This document shows, piece by piece, positions 11,411 to 22,438 of a stretch of DNA of 64,000 bases; position 1 is the stretch's first letter, and each line of letters starts with the position of its first letter. The stretch is from Sipunculus nudus (lineage: Eukaryota; Annelida; Sipuncula; Golfingiida; Sipunculidae), in contig CM049306.1 of assembly GCA_026874595.1 (NCBI GenBank), positions 73,531,642 to 73,595,641 on the forward strand. Direction: 5' to 3'. Under the pieces are notes generated by a model. The model saw only the letters and a program-made list of their open reading frames with translations, was not told the origin of the DNA and ran no database searches. The position numbers and the translations under genes are program-made.

Positions 11411-12673
11411 GGCCATAGGGTGTGTGATGGCGGGACAGAGTTTTACTCCGGGGGCCCTATCTGGGGTTTTCTCACATTTCGTGGTGACCAGCCCGAAATA
11501 ATCCGCATTGATGATCCCTTCTGACCCCAGTAACCACCGTTCATATTTTATTTATGACTAAAAGAGGAAAAAATAGCACTCATGTAACACACTAAATATA
11601 ATATTTGTTATTTTAAATGAAAATATAATAGTGCGGACACAATGGGGGAGATTTAATTGAACAGTTGAGCGGACCTGAGACTGATATATCAGAGCACTCC
11701 CACATAACAACAGGTTTCGTGCTCTGTTCATAACAACTATGCAATTTAAAGTTGGCAATAATATAAATACCGAAAGGAATTGTTGATTACTTGCATTTCA
11801 AGCAACTACAGGTTCCAAAATAATGATTTTGTAATTGTTTTTAATTATTATACTTTTTAAAACGCTACACAAATGAAACAAATAGCAAATATAAAATTAT
11901 GAATACAAACTGAGACAGAAATGCAAAAATACAGATACAAACACAATAATAAATCACAAGGGTGTCATGGCTAAACGTGATGTGAAATACATGTATGTAC
12001 TAAAGAAATGGTAAAACAACGAGAAACGGGGTCCGTGTAATCCGTGAGGTCCGTGCGCCAGGGTCCGTATGTGTTTTTTTATCAAAGTTTGTTGCAAAAC
12101 AGACTATTTTTCATGTTTTAACCAAACATAATATATAATATCTTTAAAATGTCTTTAGATACGATTATGCTAAAATATCTGGACAAATTAGCATGAGAGT
12201 TTAAGAATTACAAATTTTTCTTGGGGTCCCAGTTCCGGAGTGGGATCCGGGTTTAACACACTGCCTGAACGCAGTGACTGTCTCACTGGAAAACATTGGC
12301 TCAGCTTTCAAACAGAAAGGAGTGCGTGATATTTAAAAATATATACAGCCAATAAATGTACCACATAATATAATGCTACCACGAACTTTTGCGCAGCGGG
12401 ATTGCCCGACCATGTTAGTGCTCAGTTTTTGTGCGTTATAACCGGAATGCAATTATCGAGATCACGTCTCAGCACTATACTGCACTACCATGCAAGATAA
12501 CTATATTGGCGGATTCATGGGCTCGAAGGGCAACTTTAAATGGCGATGTTCAGCATAATATATATTTTCATATAAAAATGATTTTATTTAACATATCAAC
12601 TTCTTCGAAAATTCTCCGGCCAACCTCTCGGCTTCAATTAGAGTTTTATGCATATTACCATGCATATAATGGA

Positions 12674-12984
12674 TCTATATATTAATAGCGTAACGCGATT
12701 TGTGTGAATTTACGTGTCTCCTCTGACACTACGGTTTGCCGTGATTTTTGACATACACATGCTCCGGGTTTGTCCGAAGACATTCCACCATTCGGACAAG
12801 AACGTGTTCGTCCAGGTCATTCAGACTCCGACACAAGGTTAACGCAAAGACAGAACACTTATACCAAATATCGGATTCAAAGAGACAGTAACATTGTACA
12901 ACCAAGACATGCAACTATGACAGACTATTTGACATCAGAACTAAATGCTCGCCCATAACCGTGCGTAGCACGGGTAATTGCTAG
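12674..12984 (+). mobile_element. Complete non-autonomous mini-Helitron (311 bp)
   Basis: The left end begins TCTATATATTAATAGCG directly after a host A. The right end has a hairpin CCGTGC-GTA-GCACGG (12959-12973), then GTAATTG and CTAG (12981-12984), followed by host T. A 5' TC, a 3' hairpin about 8-12 nt before CTRR, insertion between A and T, and no target-site duplication are the textbook signature of Helitrons (rolling-circle transposons). At 311 bp it cannot encode the Rep/helicase. Short frames on both strands inside it (12770-12958 plus, 12729-12914 minus) are not similar to Rep-helicase. Confidence 0.8.
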
Positions 12985-13984
12985 TCTGATTAAAATTCGT
13001 TGCATGGTGCAATGTATGAGTATGACACTATACAGTGGAGAGAAAATCTACCGTGAGAACTCGAATTTAATATTGTCCACCTAAATTATTATTTAATGCA
13101 AGTCAAATTGTAAATACAAATATCTATGTAGATAGCGCGTTAAGTGAGAATACACGTGCATATAATCATATAGACCTTTCGTTGATTATCAGACATCAAT
13201 TGTATTGAACGCGATATTAGCGATCGATAATCCTTTATTGGGTATATATATGCTTTTGACCTTCTGAAGGTAAGACCTATATTAGAAATTTATTACATAA
13301 TCTTACTTCCTTTTTATTTCTCCAATATCGTCTGATTAATGACTATCAGTGTGTGGGTGCATGTTTGTGTGCACAGGAAATTTATTGTATAATATATAGT
13401 AATAAAAAGTCAAAAGTGTACATTGAAGAATGAAGGAGATATCAAGCCTTCAAGGAGAAAACTCGAAAAGACGAAAAATTATAGGCCAAAGGGGATGAGT
13501 GAAAATAGCAAAATAACATGCACAATATGCTTCGTGAATTACCTCGTGCAATTTAATAACTCTCAGTCTATCGCTCTGCTTTCAGCACTTAAACAAATTG
13601 TCCTGCACATTATTTTATGACAGTAATATTTTTTATTTAAACAGTATTTTGTTTCTGTTTTAAATTATAACCATGAGAATTTATGATCATAAGATCAGGT
13701 ATCTATAGAAACCATCTTGATCATGATAGTATACACTGCTACATGATTTAGAATAAAACTACTATCATGTATTCCTTTATGTATTTAAGTCTAGAAGAAG
13801 TGATATTGTTAATGAACAAATAAATTAATCTGCAACTAAATGAATGCACCAATGAACAGATAAATGATAAATCACTCGAAAAAAGTCATAATATCAAGAA
13901 CGATAACAAAAAATAAATGGGTTAAAATTAAAATTATATATCCCTTATACACCTGCAGATATGCGTAAAAAGAAATACACTGTA
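12985..13984. other. Intergenic sequence, nothing recognised
   Basis: AT-rich, without a supported gene or repeat boundary. The 65-codon plus frame 13423-13620 shows no motif or splice context. Confidence 0.4.
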
Positions 13985-14170
13985 AATAAATAAGACATGT
14001 CTAGGGTATTTACATGAAACACAGGGGTATTTATATAATACACCAGTGTCTTCTAAGAAGACGTGGGTGTATATGCATGATGCAAGTAAACATGCGTGTC
14101 TATCATAAAGACACCGGCGTCTATCAGTAGACACGAGACGCGTCTTTAATTGACATGTCTTAAATAAGTT
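13985..14170. repeat. AGACATGTCT-rich block, left of a possible inverted pair
   Basis: Contains AGACATGTCTAGGGTATT and repeated RYGTCT/AGACRY half-sites (AGACACGAGACGCGTCT, GACATGTCT). It matches the reverse complement of the block at 16180-16365, so the two may be ends of one 2.4-kb insertion or two inverted copies of one repeat. Confidence 0.5.
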
Positions 14171-14636
14171 TATAATAATGGTCTCCCAAGCAAAGTACAC
14201 ATCTGTAAGTATTTCTTGTGGATTGGGCCAGTTTATTAGAATTTTTGTTGGTAGAAAAATTAATAGCTACATACTAAGATAAAACCAACTCTAAAAGCTG
14301 CCTCTACAGGTCTACTGATAAAAAAAAAATCCTTTTCATCTGAAACTTTCAAAAATATCCCCAGCATTTTATTTGCTTGCACTTTTTGTTTAGCTACCCA
14401 TGCATTATAAATGGTCTTACATCATCGTTTGACAGTGAACTCTTACTAAAACTCGGGCAGCAAATATAAAACTGAATTCAATACACCGACGTCTTCTTGA
14501 GTCTGCTGAGAAGACACCAGGATAAACGCTGGGGTTTTGCCACTGCTCGCGGGTCAGCTGAGGTCATACCACCCGATGTTGTCCAGCCAGTCACAGGGCT
14601 GCGTGGAATACAGGGCTGCGTGTAAATTTGACCTAA

Positions 14637-15231
14637 ATTCCAGAACCGACAATAGCTTCTGGACACACAGACACTGCTGTTACTTATTTTGAAGACATTT
14701 TCCTCCTACTGATTAAGATAGACGCCAAACGGTAAGCACCAATAGTTTACTGATTTTATAGTGTTTAGAGAGAGTATCACCTTGTTTGTAACCTAGTTTA
14801 TTAACATTTAGCCACTGCATGATGCGGACCTGTGATCTGTCCACGCTTCAAAGGTCAGCCATGATGGCCAGTCAAGTGTTGTTTCATATTTAAGTGGACT
14901 GAAAATCTGGTCAGTTTTATGTTAATGCATAGTTTTCTTTATGATTTCGGTCGAAAGTAGATTAAAGTTCTAATCGAAGGGCTAACATGTTAATTAAGAG
15001 ATTAATTTTGTGTATGTGTGAGGCCATAAACTACATTTTACATTTGATAATATTAAAATTTGTACTGTAGGTAATGTATACGTAAATGTTTCTTTCAGTC
15101 AGGCAGTGACTGAGGTTGACCTGAGGCAACACCTTAAGATACAGGCCGGGGAAGCTCTATGGCTAACGGTCTTCCTCGATGACCAAGGCAATGATATATT
15201 GGAGGGAGCCACTACAACCGACGGGACTTAA
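14637..15231 (+). CDS. Candidate two-exon C-terminal coding end, unknown product
   Basis: Exon 14637-14731 (31 codons plus CG) ends at a perfect donor, G|GTAAGC. Exon 15099-15231 follows the acceptor TTTCTTTCAG and supplies the completing T, then 43 codons and a TAA. The junction makes CGT and the frame stays open throughout, giving ...LLLIKIDAKRQAVTEVDLRQ... and, near the end, ALWLTVFLDDQGNDILEGAT. The second exon has coding-like composition and higher GC than its surroundings. The first exon's left boundary is only the upstream in-frame stop (14634-14636), so the true start is unknown. No family is recognised. The unit sits between the AGACATGTCT-rich blocks at 13985 and 16180, so it may belong to a mobile element. 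Confidence 0.3.
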
Positions 15232-16179
15232 ATATTCAATATGTGTAACATAGAACTAAAAGCACAGGCTACTACATGCTCTACTATATCTGTGATCTAG
15301 ATTATCCCAAGATCTATGCTCTCAGATCTTGGGGCAATCCAGCCCTTTGTTTTAAAAAACACTGTTTATTTTCAAAACATTATTTAAAAAATGCATTAAA
15401 TTCAAGTTCAGACTTTATGGAATGATATTGAAAATGCAGATATAAATACACATTTATTTCAACATTCAGGCATGAGAAATTTCAGGAAAGTAAAAATTAA
15501 AAGCTATTGGCAGAATTTTGAAATTTAAGGATATTCGTTTCAGAAATTTTCATTAAATCTTAATTATTCATTGTGTTTCTCTATCGCACATGAAACTGGC
15601 TAAACTAATATACTTTTGTTCTCTTGGCCATCTCTCATGGCAGAATTTTGCATTTTCAATATCTTTCCACCAAACCTGAAGGTTGCATTTAAGTATATCT
15701 TGTTTTTCATGTCTTGAGCTAAAGTGGATATCAGAAAAACATTTTATTAATCAGTTCTAATGGCAACATTTATTATAAATGTATATTTTTTAATATTTGG
15801 AATCTCAACAGTACTGAGCAGTAGTAGTGATTTAATAATATTTAGAATACCTTGCTTTACATGTATTATGGTACAGTGGATTTCAGAATACCTTTTTAGT
15901 TGCCAATGTACTTATAGCAACATTTATTTGTAAATGTATATTTATCTTTGGAATCACAATAAATGTGTAAATGTAACGTATTATGTTGTTTTTATTCATA
16001 GGTGTATCCACATAATGATGACCATAAATCATCCATCCGATGATGACCGCAAAAGTTAGTTATACTAACATTCCCGTGCTCGGTGAATTTCATTGGGACA
16101 TCTCATGCACATATGCAGAAGTCAACATTGGATGTACACTACACACGTCTAACTCGTACATGTACTCAAAGCAGTTTTG

Positions 16180-16365
16180 AAAACCCTAGACATGTCTTTA
16201 AGGCACCATTAAATACCCTAGACATGTCACTAAGCCAACAACCCCTTCGTAAAGCCTTTACAGAAGACACTGGTGTCTTCCCAGAAGAAACTAGACGTGT
16301 CTTCTATAAAGACACTAGACGTGTCTTCTAAGTGTTACATTTAGGGATATTTAAATAAGACATGT
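16180..16365. repeat. AGACATGTCT/AGACGTGTCTTCT-rich block, right of a possible inverted pair
   Basis: Contains CCCTAGACATGTC twice (about 16182 and 16218), TAGACGTGTCTTCTA twice (about 16291 and 16316) and ends AATAAGACATGTCTAAGCCC. The reverse complement aligns with 13985-14170. The 82-codon plus frame 16083-16331 is made of this repeat. Confidence 0.5.
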
Positions 16366-16379
16366 CTAAGCCCTTTTTT

Positions 16380-18577
16380 ATTTACAGTGTACTAAGCAAA
16401 CTCTGTGTACAAAGCTTGATTAAAAGGGTTTTATCAAGCACGGTAAATAATGAAATAAAACCCAGTGGGTTTTCGGAAGTAAACTGTATAGATATATTTT
16501 TTTACTATCACTCGAGTCAATTTTATTATGTATGCCATGGAATGATGATATAATATAGCTGAATCAGGTAAAGCTCAGGAGAGAAACATACTTTTTAAGT
16601 TATTACTCCCTTAAACGGTGCAGTACAATGTAGTATGCTTTTAACAATAATTCTTTTTTATTGGTTGTTGAATACACCATAGAAATTTTTAGCTATTTAT
16701 TTCATACATTTACGCGCAACTTATACCTGAAACTTACCCGACCTTTTAGCACAAGCCTTCATGACAACTCGAAAGCTTGCCCGACGTAGTAACTTTTTTT
16801 ATGCAACTGAATTCCACATATTGACATTGTAATGTACATGTAATTGCTAGATATCGGTTAATTGAATAACTATAGTAATCAGGTCTCGAAGAAAGAGACA
16901 TGCATAAATTTGACTACATTAGTAAACCGGTCTGTTAGGAAAGCGCGTAGAAGGGATTGAGGACATGGTCAAATGGGGAAAGTGTCAATGAAGATTATTT
17001 CTGAAATATTGTTTGTACAGTGCTATGAATTCAACGCACTTTGTCCTAAACGTGGAGGCACCGGGTTAGGCGGGTGACTAACATGGAGATTTATGCTTTG
17101 GAAGGGGGCTGTAAGGCGCAAATGACAATTTTTAACACGTAATTAAATATTATGAGCGTATCTCCATTGCAGACACAAAATATACGGAAATCTGTGGTAT
17201 AACCCTGAATGACAAATTAACTATCCTTGTATGTTTGACGACGCGAGACAGTTGTTTCTTCTAATACCTCACAACGTTCGTTATAAATTTTATTATTATT
17301 AACTGGCATGTATTGCAAAATCACTATAGTTTTGCTTTGTTCCCTATAGAAATCGGGGGGGGGGGGGGGATGATTATACACATCATCGCCCCCACCTAAA
17401 ATTCTGGGGGTATGCATCCCCCCATCCCGCTATCTACGCCCCTGATTAAGAGGTACAGCTTTCACCAGGGGGGGGGGGTAGCCTTAAAACGGGTAAAAAG
17501 GATTGCAAATAAAGGTATTTTTGCAATAAGGTATAAGAAGAGGTCTTGGATTTCTTGTAAAAATTAAACTCTTTATATATTATGGAGTTCATTTCCAGGG
17601 AGGTCATGACTTATTTACATAGGATCAAAATGACAATCACCTGACAATTAAATAGCTATAGGCACATGTAAGAATTATTACTGTAATTTGCTGATGGGAA
17701 ATTGCCTCAACTCTGCATGGTTACAAGACATAAATATATCACACAATACTAAAATGAAGCTGACTTTGACAAGAACATCATCACATCACACAACATATAG
17801 ACACGAGACAAAACAGGTTATTATATTAATAGTGAAGACGACAACATCTATATTTTAAATTATAACATATTGATGTAACAGAGGAATAAATAAAATTAGC
17901 CTTTTTGCTTATAATATTAATATCATGAAGTAATTTCACATTATGAATGCAAAAAGTAGGTCCCATTTCCTTAAATGCAATTCTAACTTCTTTTTTTTAA
18001 TTCTTTTTTTTTTAACACATACAGATGTTGTTTACACACAATGTGACATGTAACATAGAAACATGTAATGACAAAGACATACATACAAACCTGACATTCA
18101 ATACATCTTATATGAAGGGAAACATAATTAGGCCTACATAAAAACAAATTAGCTCAAAAGCTGCCTGGCTGGTGACCATTTTTTTAAGTGAAGGTTTAAT
18201 TTCTAATTTTTACATGCTTTGAGATATTCAGTATTTTGCATGTCTTTTAATTTACTTTTGACTACCTCAAATAAATTTCCATGTTTTTCACATCTTCTAC
18301 TACTTAGTACATATTTATAAACAAGAATCACAGTATTTATCAACACATTATCCATAGTAACTGGAAAACAACCATATAAAATATTACAAAGATTATAGTC
18401 TGGCAAAATAACATTTCAACCATTCTCTCATTTGTATATAGAGGTTCCTTGCTGTATTACAGTAAAAGAAAATAAATGAGCAATTGATTCATTATAGACA
18501 AAACAGTATAATTACACCTTGGGGAGTCTGTCAAGTTCCATCTTTAAAGATTCTTGTGGACGGGTAGATAAAGATTT
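16380..18577. other. Gene-poor intergenic sequence with a CAGGGGCG-type MITE end
   Basis: Near 17340-17450 the minus strand reads TCAGGGGCGTAGATAGCGGG followed by G/C-rich sequence; such CAGGGGCG ends are common on short hAT-like elements. G runs at about 17357 and 17467. No coding potential is supported elsewhere in this stretch. Confidence 0.4.
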
Positions 18578-18633
18578 CAGGGGCGGATCCAGGATTTTGC
18601 AAGGGGGAGGCTATAGTAGATACTTTGCATAAC

Positions 18634-18694
<61 letters not shown>

Positions 18695-18756
18695 CGCAGA
18701 CACTTGCCATAGACATCTATCTTATTATCTAACTATCTATCAATTTATATACATAA

Positions 18757-18802
<46 letters not shown>
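18578..18802. repeat. MITE-like end plus two (AT)n microsatellites
   Basis: TCAGGGGCGGATCCAGGATT opens the block near 18578; a related phrase, GATCCAGGATTTTTTTCC, occurs near 55659. (AT)n runs occupy 18637-18692 and 18762-18802. Confidence 0.65.
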
Positions 18803-18804
<2 letters not shown>

Positions 18805-21212
18805 CAGTGTAAACTTCTGATGTTCAAAAGGTTATAAAAAGTGAAACGTTGGATACGTATAATGAATTTAAGTCACTTTTTTCCTATAAAAAACATAATC
18901 TTTGCCGTTTTAAAAAACGAAAAAACTACCCTTTTTCATTCTTGAACTTCAGAATAATGATTTTACAAAAAAATCAACTGCTATATTGATGAATGAGAGA
19001 AAGAGGTATTAGATAGCCATTACCACATTAAGTCTCTTGTAAACATGTAGTCTTAATTTCAGTTTAACATTAAATAATTTGCAAGACTACAAACTAACAA
19101 AACATGACTCCACGGACATGTATGGATATAAAAATACACCTTTTGCATTTTCCCACTTCATATACGATCTGACAATTTGTAAATTGTGAATTTGTATAAA
19201 TGGGTACAGATGTGCAATTTATTATATTTCCGAGACATAGTTTACAACTGGAAACTGATGAACAAAATTGAGACAAAACGTAAAAGCAGACATTGAAGTC
19301 AGACAATTCATATTATGTGTATTTTTTGTATTTACATTTTTGTAGCGCGATGATTATATCTATTCATGAGGAATATGTGTTCACCAACTCGATTTTGCAT
19401 ACCTGGTCTGCTCGCCTCTTTCAGGAATTTATATTCAATTAAAGATTCCCCTAAAACCAAAAAAATAAAAACGGTCTTTCGATCGCTTTTTTTCCACAAC
19501 AGTTAAGCATCTTTAAAATAAAAATATTATTGTAATCCAGGTAAAGTCTAAATTATTTTGGATTTTTTTCTGGGTCTCCTCATAAGTGTATCTATAACTG
19601 TTGAGTATACAGCTGCTAACAGACGAATCAACCAACTTCGATATTTACGTGATAAACCTTGCTTCGCAGATGATTCATTCACTCAGCAAATAAAAGACTC
19701 TTCTTGAGCAAGCAGTAAGAATGGGGAATTCATAGAAAAAGAATAAATGATTTGGAAATAAATGATTTTTTCAATCAACTGATTTAAAAAAAAAATAAGA
19801 CTTGGGTATATTAATAATCTGTTTTTAAGTCGGTGTATAGGTATATGAACACGAGATGTGAGCACATGTGCCCCAACGATGTAAACATTTCATTCATTAT
19901 TTAATCTCAAATAATTGATCAGTCATAAAATAAAGACACAACTACATATAAACATTAAAGTGCATTAAACATCATTGAAAAGGCAAACAAATAACTCGTC
20001 ATTGAATATCATTCTCTAACTACTTTATAATATATTACTCACCAGCGTCCATTTTGATTGACTGGTATAGCTTAGATTACTGTTCCATATGTGCTTCTTT
20101 AGTCTATAGCTTGCTTTTATACGTTCAAACGTCAGATCTCTTTTATTTATACGTCTGAAGTATAAAATGCATTATCATTTCCATATTTATTTGGTAATTT
20201 ATACATTTGTAATCGATAATAAATCTTCCATAAAAGAATGCTAAAGGTGTAAAACATTGTCAGTTTACTAAAGTTTCTTGTACCGTTTTGTACATTTTTT
20301 CTTTTGAAGAGCGACAAGGACAAATAATTTCAACACAGATTCCCCATTGAGAATTCCAACTGATAAAATCCCAGTCCCCCATACATGTTATTTATGATGA
20401 GGCAGTTAAAATATCCACTGCCTATAATGAAAAACAAATGCTATGATGTAAGTGTATTCAGATATTGTTTATTATTTTTTATATGAATGATAATGTATTG
20501 ACGTTTTGTTAAAAAGAGAAAATGAATTTTATTTCTAGGATAAAGAGAGGTGAAAAAGGCTTGCTTTTTATTTAAACGCTTAATCATGTTCACAAGCAAG
20601 ATGTCTAAGCCCAAGGACAGCTGAAGCATTGCATAAGAAATGCTTGAAGGAGCCACTGAAGATGGATTCTGTAATCCGAATTTTTTAACGTCTAAGCCAA
20701 TGTTGGAAAATGCCCAATTAATTATTTAAAAATACAAAAGGACCTAGGGCCACAATGGTCCCCGGCCATATGTTAAACAGGAGAGTGTGGCATCAGTGAT
20801 GGTGTAGGACGGACGAACGGATTTTGAAGGACAGGTGGACGAAAGGACGGAGGCACTGACAAACGCGGACCATTTTAGTAGTCCTCTTAACTTAACGGCG
20901 GGGGAATAAAAAGATGCCTGATCCTGGTGTAGACATGCATCTCTCCTAACGATTCCTTTGGTTTTTCAACTTTTATGTTTCAGTTGAAAGGGTGATATTT
21001 GATATTTCTCTGATAAAAAAATGATAACAATGTTTCCATTTAAACTGAAAATCACGAAGGTATGTTCCATTAGTACAACTATAGGATCCTTCATGCTTGT
21101 TTCCAATACTCCAGGCCTCTGAAACTGAAAGTAAAAGTATGTAGGCCTACGTGGCATTATCTTGTATAGTCAAGTCACGCCCCCTATTTTCCGCTAGGCC
21201 TAACTGCATTAT
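18803..21212. other. Intergenic AT-rich sequence, nothing recognised
   Basis: No exon-like block with good splice sites and no repeat boundary seen. GGACGGACGAACGGATT with CAGGTGGACG near 20809 resembles the GGAC-type microsatellite of family A. Confidence 0.4.
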
Positions 21213-21248
21213 ATGCGGCGGTATCCAGGACCCTGGATACCGCCGCAT
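21213..21248. repeat. 36-bp palindrome
   Basis: Two perfect 17-bp arms (ATGCGGCGGTATCCAGG and its reverse complement) around the two bases AC. It is far more GC-rich than its surroundings. Confidence 0.95.
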
Positions 21249-21510
21249 AAAAAGCTTCAGAGTAAACTGGCGAACTTCAAACCCTTGTCGGAAAAAAGTG
21301 TAATATCAAATAGTACGTTTATGACAAGGAAACTTTAAGTAATCTAAGGGAGATAAAGTACTTTATTCGAATGACCAAGAAATTCAGCTAAATAATATGT
21401 TTTAGTATGTAAACAAGACTCACTTTTAAAACTTAGCAAAGCTGGCGCTTGAAACTGTCTCAGAATCTGAAACAATGAACTGCGTGACCTTTGCTCGCTG
21501 AGCCAACACA

Positions 21511-21614
21511 AGTCCATCTCTGGACCCTTGTGTCCTATGTTAGACCTGATGGACGGACACGTACGTGTCCGTCCATCAGGTCTAACATAGGACACAAGGG
21601 TCCAGAGATGGACT
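21511..21614. mobile_element. Perfect 104-bp palindrome (foldback insertion)
   Basis: Two 52-bp arms, exactly reverse-complementary with no spacer, begin AGTCCATCTCTGGACCC and meet at ACGT|ACGT. The 9-bp direct repeat AGCCAACAC lies just outside both ends (one extra base on each side), as expected of a target-site duplication. A shortened copy lies at 21970-22042. A 97-codon minus frame crossing it (21344-21637) is not a gene. Confidence 0.9.
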
Positions 21615-21969
21615 AAGCCAACACGGCCCGTTACCACTGGTTACACAGGCGGCTGCCGGCCAGCCGTGGCTGGGGAAAAACCCAGAGCAGACATCGTTCC
21701 CAGTGTATCACCGTTTATTAGGATAATACATATTCTTCTAATCAACATTTAAAGTGGACAAATACTGTGTAAGTGGTATGTTATATGCGTATTTGATAAG
21801 AATATCTTTATTTCTTAACGAATACGACATTTTTAGACGAAATATAAGAATTTAATTGTCATGTGGAATGTCTCCAGTTTCCTCAACTTCTCAAGTCATC
21901 TTCTAGGGCTCTCGCACAGCGTAGCGTAGTATTTTTAGTGTAGTAGTAAGAGAGGACGGGTGCTAGGGT

Positions 21970-22042
21970 AGTCCATCTTTGGACCCTTGTGTCCTATGTT
22001 AGATCAGGTCTAACATAGGACACAAGGGTCCAGAGATGGACT
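21970..22042. mobile_element. Internally deleted copy of the 21511 palindrome
   Basis: 34-bp arms around a 5-bp spacer. The right arm equals the outer 34 bp of the right arm at 21511-21614; the left arm differs by one base (T for C at position 10). The central 36 bp of the larger palindrome have been replaced by 5 bp (TCAGG). Confidence 0.9.
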
Positions 22043-22213
22043 AGGGCTACGCTAGGCCAGGCCATGTTTTCATCTGCACCTGGATGGATTTTCCCTCACG
22101 TGGACTTTATATATTTTTATTTATTTCACGTGGAGATATATATGAATACCAAAAAAAATAGAAACAAGTGTAAAAGAAAGGTAAATTGATTCAAGAATAG
22201 AAAAAAACCTTCA

Positions 22214-22285
22214 CTCCCACACCGGGAATCGAACCCGGGCCACCGGCGTGAAAGGCCGGGATCCTAACCACTAGACCATATGGGA
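22214..22285 (-). tRNA. tRNA-Glu (anticodon UUC)
   Basis: The 72-nt minus-strand sequence folds as a standard cloverleaf: the acceptor stem UCCCAUA pairs with UGUGGGA (one G-U), discriminator G. The A box is TGGTCTAGTGG, the anticodon loop CUUUCAC (UUC, reading Glu codons GAA/GAG), and the B box GGTTCGATTCC. A run of seven T begins five bases past the 3' end, a strong RNA polymerase III terminator. CCA is not encoded, as expected for a eukaryotic nuclear gene. No intron. It lies head-to-head with COMMD7, 153 bp upstream of that gene's start codon. Confidence 0.97.
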
Positions 22286-22438
22286 AGTTACTCGTTGGAA
22301 GTTTTACAATATTAATATTGTAGTTGGGGCTAGTAATAAACATTCACTGCTACTGTTTCTTCGGGCAAAATCCAACGGCACATAGTAAATATATGCAAAT
22401 GAGAATGCCCTGAAAGGTTTCAGGGGATATCCCAAACA

